Part shown: one piece after another, positions 34,201 through 38,778 of the stretch
How positions within the stretch are numbered: position 1 is the stretch's first letter
How the letters are laid out: each line of letters begins with the position of its first letter
DNA from: Peptostreptococcaceae bacterium pGA-8
GTDB taxonomy: Bacteria > Bacillota > Clostridia > Peptostreptococcales > Anaerovoracaceae
Assembly: GCA_900112915.1 (NCBI GenBank)
Contig: FONK01000015.1
Span: 1-38,778, forward strand
DNA: 38,778 nucleotides
Reading direction: 5' to 3'
Made by a program: the position numbers and the translations under genes
Notes under the pieces: model-generated
Told to the model about the DNA's origin: nothing
Database searches by the model: none
The model's input: only the letters and a program-made list of their open reading frames with translations

Positions 34201-35379
34201 CCGTTTAAGGATGTGGTAGCAGAAGATGAAACGGGAATCTTTGATTTAGATAAGAATAATACAGTGCTTGAAAGCGATGTTAATCCTCAAGCAGCAGGGG
34301 TCTATCATGTGAAGTACAAGGTTACCAGCTTGCTGGGTGTTGAAAGTGACGAAAAGACAATAACTGTTACTGTTGAAGAACCGACAGTTACTGAAATGTC
34401 AGTTAGCAAAGCACCAAAAACGGATTACTATGAAGGTGAAAAAATAAGCCTTGCAGGTCTGGCGGTTCAGATTAGGAAAAATAACGGAGCTAAAGAAACT
34501 ATTTCCTATGAAGCCTTTGCCGCAGCAGGCATTACTGTAACCCCTGAAAATGGCGAAGCCGCAAATCCATCAAAGGATAAGCTGATTATCACCCATGAGA
34601 AAACAGGAGTTAAGGCGGAGGTAAAGCTGAATATACGAGAAAAGAAGGTAATCAAGGCTGAATTCAATGTGCCGGAGGGAGCTATAAAGGCTACCTATAA
34701 AGAAGGTGAAAAGCTTGAGCTTCAAGGCGTAACAGCCCTTCTAACCAAGGAAGACGGAAGTCAGGAAACAATAGGAATTGATGAATTTGAAAAGCGAGGA
34801 ATCAGTATAACTCCGGCAAATGGAAGCTCATTGACACCTGATGTGAAGGCTATAGTAATGAAACACAAGAATGGAGATTCCTTTAAGCGGAATATTAAAG
34901 TAATCCCTAAACCTAAGATAATTGAAGGAGCAGGTGGAAAGTGGAAGAAAGGCAGCGAAAGCGGACTTAATTTCAAATCAGATGGAACCTATGAAACCTT
35001 CCTTGACGGTGGTGCCCTTGTTAATGTTGATGGGAAGAAGCTGTCCGAAAATGATTTCACTCACAAGAAGGGCAGTATAGCAGTCACCTTAAAGCCTAAG
35101 TACCTGGAGGAATTGGACTTAGGAGAGCATAGCATCGAAATAGTATCTGCCGAAGGGGTTGCAGAATGCAAGTTCTCAATTATTTCAAATAAGCCTGAAC
35201 CGTCACCTGCGGGAGGAAACAATTCAGGTGATAATGGCAATAACTCCAAGTCTGCAAAGACCGGAGGTAAAGCAGCCAAAACAGGTGATTCTAATGATTT
35301 GACAGGCAAAATTGTATCGATGCTTGCAGCTATGGCAATGATGGCAATAGTTGTGAGAAGAAGATATAGGAAGTTATAG
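28285..35379 (+). CDS. Giant EF-hand/leucine-rich-repeat surface protein with sortase-like tail
   Basis: This 2364-aa protein has AAAAGGAGAG before the ATG and a signal peptide ending near AYAEV. It contains three related modules that open with an INEENFPD-like motif (about 47, 632 and 1500). Each is followed by an irregular leucine-rich-repeat region. Modules 1 and 3 carry canonical 12-residue EF-hand loops, DKDGNGSLSEEE (65-76) and DKDKDGYLTAEE (1520-1531); module 2 has lost it. Between and after them are InlB-B-like segments (about 545-620 and 1328-1397), Ig-like Big_3-type domains, two DUF5011-like segments (from about 1154 and 1955) and a CBM_X2-like domain (about 2212-2300). The tail has AKTGDSN, a hydrophobic span and RRRYRKL. 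It lies 48 nt after the DUF4430 gene, so it may share riboswitch 2. Adhesion or protein-protein contact is likely; its ligand is unknown. Confidence 0.9.
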   Translation: MQKARGFISLILSIMLLMTMMPSLAYAEVGGEESTSDTKSEDEIEINEENFPDKCFREEYITPLDKDGNGSLSEEERTVLGYTEMKFAGIDTKGVEKLVFKRKPPQPGYPEQRLRYTIEAPGGTKFPFEVFKNAVAGKEVELTIKSTDDKLPSLEGIEKTEGKIIDLYLVYNDRIKEINLSEIRNTAIQSVNIMDDKGTITDEQQEATQNEKFPEIKAGNGVQKTYKLAIDARQKEITDLDLSGSLFSSIDIIGDLRNIKLKGCTNLYKLNISAPVKRVSENYGSWDGYSIKTAKGMETLDLRGLNKLKILKANECNIKNLHLDKGQQLDTVWLGGNHLTHIYRENIIELKNLDPLVDNFAYYLGPQSITLTVEKANDKYVYNMKKVVGEDNLKYIHVAGEGYYFNKKTGNIEIDDVNTVKSNPVTYCYRVKRDWRPDVVMYVTILPESIEEESAVKDIKLKTPPAPKVLKNGMVIGLDFDALVVTLIKEDGSEEDVRLKDFYRYGIELKKGNDDKYRYYITHLKSKKTIKLYEIKPNTTVKITVANGEGSGVYNVDDTIEIGANVPEGREFGEWICRHDYKKNIIFEDAKSPNTKIRFKDIEGSLNQHSFTIEYTTKKKSLDNIKYPVEINKENFPDPTFRDVLAKKFKAGVITKEDSNQLWYGEIKFSTDNFKGIECFDFYGVNKGSGGYPVKLHPNGKFPFEILNEVFMYQPDSRRVKVLVEPDEYVTPHVMNLDGIEKVDNLKYIEIAYEDNTTGITFNPNFDFGNVKEVEVYRYLERHKFNREPLPEMKAPDMSFLKSFPNLKKLSVNGNMCIDGNLDLRENAKLEELTLAGYAKSLDISACNKLKRLGISGSGYHVLTLAGTIIAGTQVSKPCQLESIDLSNHPQLEYLRIDYTEMSSLDISGQDKLTSLSLASNKIENIVLGEHPYLEEVKLRGTPVKELNLSGLKKLKTFKFSGYTKLEETGWGPQVITLPDLIGPEHIDFSHNKELRSIHITDSNIKDINVDHNPKLRELIAYHNRLPYVNLSGIKRSLSFNVNGDSYKSKIQQPKIKAKRVNGKLVIDIGSVIGKENLKNIYELQTGWNLDKETGYIEIPEPWGMTILRGSNASDKRPAYRGFFRYLYKAPYPAHLSCPQNGNHMLVNVYLDNQKPVVKVEKETVRIKQGEKFDPILINAISATDVEDGYVRIREKDVIENTVKSNIPGEYHVTYRVKDSWDEAAEPVTVKVIVEPIKVNDVVVKSLPTKTDYEEWDRLDLKGLVVELVTGEGTQTLKGYDIIKKGISISPAEGSELAMGTNKVVLTHDASGKGTSFDINVRTPSQPKYKLDVVGGVGGGRYKEGNKVEISAVVPMGHKFVRWKATAGNPKITDKSSPITHIEMPGKNAKVEAVTEPITAVTVSQVKISTNPKMKYFTGDKLDLSEMVVTLIRSDGITERVPFALFEEKGIKTSHSHGDELNGDGDFDLYAVHVESEKVDSVKIRVFERVKPKPFEGKLKIDEINFPDEKFRSTLVRSLDKDKDGYLTAEEAYVTNNAPLKFSTDNFKGLDKIYFENIDRLYVDAPAGAKIPFHLFKDAMVDEPNKHGRVRVVRADDSKALPNISELSELRRISKLEILGTPNDKEIIVDGVQAEEILVKIRDDEDNNAKVMPKITVKNCRRTKECIISSEGKLKANDVNISDLPAAEKITAEGSAAEKITVDSCPQLGELWLSGCKAKPVNFTTKNVKSLKRIIIEKSMVDKLSIEDIPNLISLSLNDVTGIANFKIASSSLRALSLTHSDLEKLDINGCEVLESLVVEDAPMHEFSVGKKPDINDVKIESTNISKIDKLTGDVPWHNVGNNRIPYVDFDEEEYKNVVGSAYNQYISGKLKILNEEGRKKVVFDVKELVGDKRIKNVVKSVNENKSYSLNKEKGYIEINDLEKVKENGVQYDYVYIHHEKQGRLRVHVSFAFAKPVIKAEDKKIFVGEAFDPFKDVVAEDETGIFDLDKNNTVLESDVNPQAAGVYHVKYKVTSLLGVESDEKTITVTVEEPTVTEMSVSKAPKTDYYEGEKISLAGLAVQIRKNNGAKETISYEAFAAAGITVTPENGEAANPSKDKLIITHEKTGVKAEVKLNIREKKVIKAEFNVPEGAIKATYKEGEKLELQGVTALLTKEDGSQETIGIDEFEKRGISITPANGSSLTPDVKAIVMKHKNGDSFKRNIKVIPKPKIIEGAGGKWKKGSESGLNFKSDGTYETFLDGGALVNVDGKKLSENDFTHKKGSIAVTLKPKYLEELDLGEHSIEIVSAEGVAECKFSIISNKPEPSPAGGNNSGDNGNNSKSAKTGGKAAKTGDSNDLTGKIVSMLAAMAMMAIVVRRRYRKL

Positions 35380-35573
35380 TTGTGTTATTCGTATTAAAGT
35401 ATAGGCTTTAATATTAAGAGGAGGAAGAGATGGTATTTATACGAGCTGTTCATTAAGCCCTCGGATACACAGACGGAAATAAAGGAATGATTTATTAAGA
35501 GTGTATTCAGATGAGGGCATAAACAAAATTATCAGTTTATAATAATGTGTATTTCATATGGAGGGTAATAAAT
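35380..35573 (+). other. Intergenic region with a possible 8-codon open frame
   Basis: The 194-nt gap contains AAGAGGAGGAAGAG followed by an ATG at 35430 and a stop at 35454-35456, encoding MVFIRAVH. The ribosome binding site is strong, but such a short frame could be chance or a gene remnant. TATAAT at 35538-35543 is a possible -10 box for the next gene, without a good -35. No terminator or riboswitch was recognised. Confidence 0.25.
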
Positions 35574-37643
35574 ATGAAAAAAGCTTTTTTTAAAAAAAGA
35601 GTATATACATTAATGCTCGCTGTAATTATGGTACTGGCAACAGCGGTGCCTGCCTTTGCTATTGAAAATGAAGCGAATACATGGGATTGGCTGAATTTCA
35701 GAGGAAATGATGAAAATAACGGCGTTGTGTATTTCCCTGAGTTGCCAGAAGTGCCAGATCCAAACGAACCCAAATATAATCCACCAACTGGTGGTGATGC
35801 CACATTAAAATGGGCATCAAAAAATGGTGAAGGCTGGGCAGCTTGCCCAACACCACCTATAATTAAAGGAAACTTTATATTTACTGCACAAGGCACCAGG
35901 ATGCTAAAGCTGAACAAAGACACCGGGGAATTAATTAGCGAGAGCCCGGCAAATGATCAGCTTGCAGGAAATGTTGGATATGCAATGAATAATATGGTCT
36001 ATGTCAATGGTGATACGGCTGCTGATGATATGATTATTGTTCAAATTGGCAATGGACAAATTCAGGCAGTTAATGCCAATACTCTAGCGACTTTGTGGAA
36101 AACTGATACTGCAAATGGCGTTGGTGCAGGTATAAATGGTCAAACAATATCACCATTAACTGCCAAGAAAATCGGAAATACTACATATGTGTATACAGGC
36201 ACATGGGGTGGTGAGTCTTCAGCTTACTATTGTGTAACAGCTGATATGCAGAATGTTAACCAATCTACTAAAACTAAGGCGGTTTTATGGAAGCATAAAG
36301 ATGAGGGAGTTACTTTCTATTGGGCAGGCGCTTATGTAAATACCAATTACATAGCATATGGATCTGATAATGGCAAGCTATATACTAAAAATCCTACTAC
36401 AGGAGCGGGTATAAGTGAGGTTGCTGTGAATGGACAAGTACGATCAACACCGGTATTTGTCGAAGATAATACAAGCGGTGCGGGAACTCTTTATTTTACA
36501 ACTAAAACCAGTCCTGGAAGTGGCAGTCAAGGTCAGCTTTGCAAGGTTAGTGTAGCCAGCGATGGAACCCTATCCGATCCGGTAAAAGTAACATTGAGCG
36601 GAATGGCAACAGGCACTCCAATTGTTCACAATGGCAAAGTTTATGTAGGAGTTTGCGGAACAAGTCAATTCAGTCCTACCAGCGGTCATGCTTTCAAGGT
36701 GTTTAATGCATCAACATTAGCAGAGGTATCTACTGTTTCGTCGCCGGGGTATCCACAGGCAGCCGGGCTACTTGCTAAAATAGGAACTCAAAATCCATAT
36801 GTGTACTTCACATATAATGCTCCTCCGGGAGGGATGAAGGTATTCCAGGATAATGGAGCTGCGACACAAACAGCAAGTGATTTATATCTACCTGATACGG
36901 ATAAGCAGCAATATTGTATAAGCACCATAATAGCTGATGATAAAGGGACATTGTATTACAAGAACGACAGCTGTTACATATTTGCAGTTACAAGAGTACA
37001 AGAATACACTGACGAAATGTTAAGCGGAATGCAGGTTACTTCTTCTGCGGGAAATGTCACATTGACACCTGAATTTAACACCACAAAGACTGAATATAAG
37101 GCTAAATTGCCTGCCAATGCAACTGATGTGAAGTTTAACCTGACCTTGGGACAAGGTGCAACTGCTACTATAGATGGTGAAGCTTATGTACCGGGAACAA
37201 CTCATACATTATCAGTACCGTCGTTTGAAAGAAATGTTACTATAAAAGTAACGAGAGCCGGTACAACGAAAACATACAAAGTTTACGCTTGCAAGAATAA
37301 CAAGAATCCTAATTTAAAGACGATGACGCTTAAATCACCGAGCGGAACAGAGTTGGCGGTTACTCCGGGTCTTGCACCTGATGTCCTTGATTATGAAGCA
37401 GCTTGGACAGACAGTGCATCAATATTATATGTAAATCTGACATTATATGCTGAACAATCTAATGCAAATATCACTGTTAGAGAAATTGAAAATGCATCGG
37501 TACAGCATACACCTTATACTCCGAACTGGAGAATAGGCTTCAGAGCATCAAATGTAGATGCTAAAGTAAAGATCAAGGTTACCGTTCCCGGTGGTATCTC
37601 TAAGGAGTATACCTTAAAATTGCCTAGAGCACTTAATCAGTAA
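35574..37643 (+). CDS. Secreted beta-propeller protein, paralogue of the 1492-aa protein
   Basis: This 689-aa protein starts at ATG 35574, with TGGAGGG 8 nt upstream; a longer reading from 35547 adds nine residues without a ribosome binding site. The signal peptide ends near PAFAIEN. Residues about 25-500 form a PQQ/YVTN-type beta-propeller. It shares blocks with the protein at 8653-13131: LKWASKNGEGW against LKWAAKLGEGW, GTSQFSPTSGH against GTSQFDPGSGH, and YVYFTYNAPPGG in both. Two cadherin-like beta-sandwich domains (about 505-590 and 595-689) complete it. It lacks the Ig domain, helical stalk and sorting tail of its paralogue, so it is a free or indirectly held version of the same head. 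Ligand unknown. Confidence 0.9.
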   Translation: MKKAFFKKRVYTLMLAVIMVLATAVPAFAIENEANTWDWLNFRGNDENNGVVYFPELPEVPDPNEPKYNPPTGGDATLKWASKNGEGWAACPTPPIIKGNFIFTAQGTRMLKLNKDTGELISESPANDQLAGNVGYAMNNMVYVNGDTAADDMIIVQIGNGQIQAVNANTLATLWKTDTANGVGAGINGQTISPLTAKKIGNTTYVYTGTWGGESSAYYCVTADMQNVNQSTKTKAVLWKHKDEGVTFYWAGAYVNTNYIAYGSDNGKLYTKNPTTGAGISEVAVNGQVRSTPVFVEDNTSGAGTLYFTTKTSPGSGSQGQLCKVSVASDGTLSDPVKVTLSGMATGTPIVHNGKVYVGVCGTSQFSPTSGHAFKVFNASTLAEVSTVSSPGYPQAAGLLAKIGTQNPYVYFTYNAPPGGMKVFQDNGAATQTASDLYLPDTDKQQYCISTIIADDKGTLYYKNDSCYIFAVTRVQEYTDEMLSGMQVTSSAGNVTLTPEFNTTKTEYKAKLPANATDVKFNLTLGQGATATIDGEAYVPGTTHTLSVPSFERNVTIKVTRAGTTKTYKVYACKNNKNPNLKTMTLKSPSGTELAVTPGLAPDVLDYEAAWTDSASILYVNLTLYAEQSNANITVREIENASVQHTPYTPNWRIGFRASNVDAKVKIKVTVPGGISKEYTLKLPRALNQ

Positions 37644-37677
37644 TGTGTAGCAAATATTATAATTAATTGACAGTTAT

Positions 37678-37708
37678 GGTGGGTGGGCTTCTTGAAATCT
37701 CACCCACC
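37678..37708 (+). other. Perfect 8-bp GC-rich hairpin without a U-tract
   Basis: GGTGGGTG (37678-37685) pairs with CACCCACC (37701-37708) around a 15-nt loop. No T run follows, so it is not a standard intrinsic terminator on this strand. TTGACA (37667-37672) lies just upstream but has no matching -10. The hairpin could be an mRNA stability element or a Rho-type stop. Confidence 0.45.
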
Positions 37709-37750
37709 GAATAATGTACAACGATAATTTAAAGTTAGGTAATGAATAGA

Positions 37751-38778
37751 ATGAATTTAAGTAAATTAAGTAATAAGATAGTCTCTCTTGTGCTGGCAAT
37801 GGTTTTAGTAATTGTAGGGGTTTATTCTACCGGCATTGGAAAAGTTGCATATGCAGGAGAGCTGGTAACAGATTTTAACATCAAAACGCCGATGATCGAA
37901 GCCGGAAAAACCCCAAAGGAATTAGGTGTCAATACAGGTAAGGCTACTGATGAAAGAGTGGAAATTCTGTCAATCAAATGGTATGAAAAGAGTGATATTA
38001 ATAAGACACCTTTAGGAGAAGACAGTCCTTTTCTTGAGGGAAAAACATATATTCCTACAGTTATTGTAAAAGCAAAAGATGACAATACTTTAGAAGGTGC
38101 AAACTTTTTTATTAATGGAGAACAAGCGGCGGACATAGACTTTGATGCTGACAAGGGCGAATTAAAAGGAAACGGATTTGAGGGAACCAGTTTAGATAAG
38201 AATAGAATTAAAGTTACCTATCATAATCTTGATGAAGACTTTACACCACAATATCATTATGTTACAAAGGGAGCTTTATATGCGCCTCCTTTCTCAGCGT
38301 TTAAACCCGGTTACACCTTTAGTGGATGGTATTATGATTCTGCATTACAAAGACCTGTAAACCCTGAGGGTATTACTGCGGAAAACGATATTGATATTTT
38401 TGCTAAATTTGTTAAAACAGACTATACTTTTAATTTGAATGTTCACGATGAAGAATATAACAATGTTTTCGAAGGGAAACTGTACAAAAAAGTTGGAAGC
38501 GGAGACTGGCAACCACTAGAATGTGTAGCCAATGACCCGGGTGCTCAAATTTTTCAGAGTGCCCAGATTAATGACCAGATTAAGATTGAACTGGAAGATG
38601 GGGCTTCAAAAATAATAAAAAGTATAACTCTCAATGGTCGTATTCCTGAAGAATTGGAAGGAAATACCTTTTACATGTCAGGCCTACCTAGTCAACTGGT
38701 ATTTATGGATGTTATGGTTGAAGACAAGCCTGTAGAAAAGGTAACAGTAACCTTCAACTCCCATGGCGGAAGTGAAGT
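37751..38778 (+). CDS. Surface protein with InlB-like repeat (3' partial)
   Basis: The frame is open from the start to the window end (342 full codons). I prefer ATG 37751, with TTAGGT ending 10 nt upstream, over ATG 37742, which is only 1 nt from it. The signal peptide ends near VAYAGE. Residues about 175-220 match the Listeria-Bacteroides repeat type (FKPGYTFSGWYYDS), common in adhesins and internalin-like proteins. The last residues seen (VTVTFNSHGG) look like the start of a second such repeat. The rest is beta-rich and not recognised. It follows the propeller gene by 107 nt, making at least the third consecutive surface protein gene on this side. Whether it carries a TGDS sorting tail cannot be seen. 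Confidence 0.8.
   Translation, partial: MNLSKLSNKIVSLVLAMVLVIVGVYSTGIGKVAYAGELVTDFNIKTPMIEAGKTPKELGVNTGKATDERVEILSIKWYEKSDINKTPLGEDSPFLEGKTYIPTVIVKAKDDNTLEGANFFINGEQAADIDFDADKGELKGNGFEGTSLDKNRIKVTYHNLDEDFTPQYHYVTKGALYAPPFSAFKPGYTFSGWYYDSALQRPVNPEGITAENDIDIFAKFVKTDYTFNLNVHDEEYNNVFEGKLYKKVGSGDWQPLECVANDPGAQIFQSAQINDQIKIELEDGASKIIKSITLNGRIPEELEGNTFYMSGLPSQLVFMDVMVEDKPVEKVTVTFNSHGGSE

Noticed and set aside
35547-35573. Earlier start for the 689-aa propeller protein
   Set aside because: The ribosome binding site TGGAGGG lies inside this extension and serves ATG 35574, which also begins a standard signal peptide.
37678-37708. Intrinsic terminator after the 689-aa propeller gene
   Set aside because: The stem is perfect, but no T run follows, so it is listed only as a hairpin.
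1-38778. Mobile element or prophage origin of the surface genes
   Set aside because: No transposase, integrase, attachment site, inverted terminal repeat or phage gene was seen, and base composition looks similar across the window.

Overview
The window is about 40% GC and looks like an anaerobic, probably host-associated Firmicute of the class Clostridia. This rests on strong AGGAGG-type ribosome binding sites, extended -10 promoters, cobalamin riboswitches ending in intrinsic terminators, very large Gram-positive surface proteins with sortase-like tails, and the gene order rho - DUF1385 - prmC. The exact family cannot be set from sequence alone. All recognised genes are on the + strand. No tRNA, rRNA, CRISPR array, insertion sequence or phage gene was seen.

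Layout. (1) 1-13131: the tail of a cell-wall-anchored protein, a secreted 680-aa protein, and two overlapping genes for giant surface proteins of 2101 and 1492 aa, closed by a strong terminator. (2) 13267-21129: a housekeeping block of an SseB-like protein, rho, a DUF1385 membrane protein, prmC, and the class I ribonucleotide reductase genes nrdA and nrdB. (3) 21145-28236: a first cobalamin riboswitch followed by MoxR ATPase, DUF58 protein, transglutaminase-like membrane protein and a lipoprotein, then a second cobalamin riboswitch followed by a secreted DUF4430 (transcobalamin C-terminal-like) protein. (4) 28285-38778: a 2364-aa EF-hand/leucine-rich-repeat surface protein, a 689-aa secreted beta-propeller protein, and the start of another repeat-rich surface protein cut by the window end.

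Most interesting reading. Human transcobalamin is an alpha/alpha barrel joined to a small beta domain that closes over B12. Here a lipoprotein resembling the alpha/alpha barrel (25616-26551) and a secreted protein ending in the beta-type domain (26938-28236) are separate genes, each behind its own cobalamin riboswitch. A second DUF4430-like domain lies in the 2101-aa surface protein. It is co-encoded with a beta-propeller protein that has a paralogue at 35574-37643. I infer that the window encodes a Gram-positive surface apparatus for capturing cobalamin or other corrinoids, with the MoxR/DUF58/transglutaminase-like module as an assembly or remodelling partner. The riboswitches and the domain resemblances are visible in sequence; corrinoid binding is inference.
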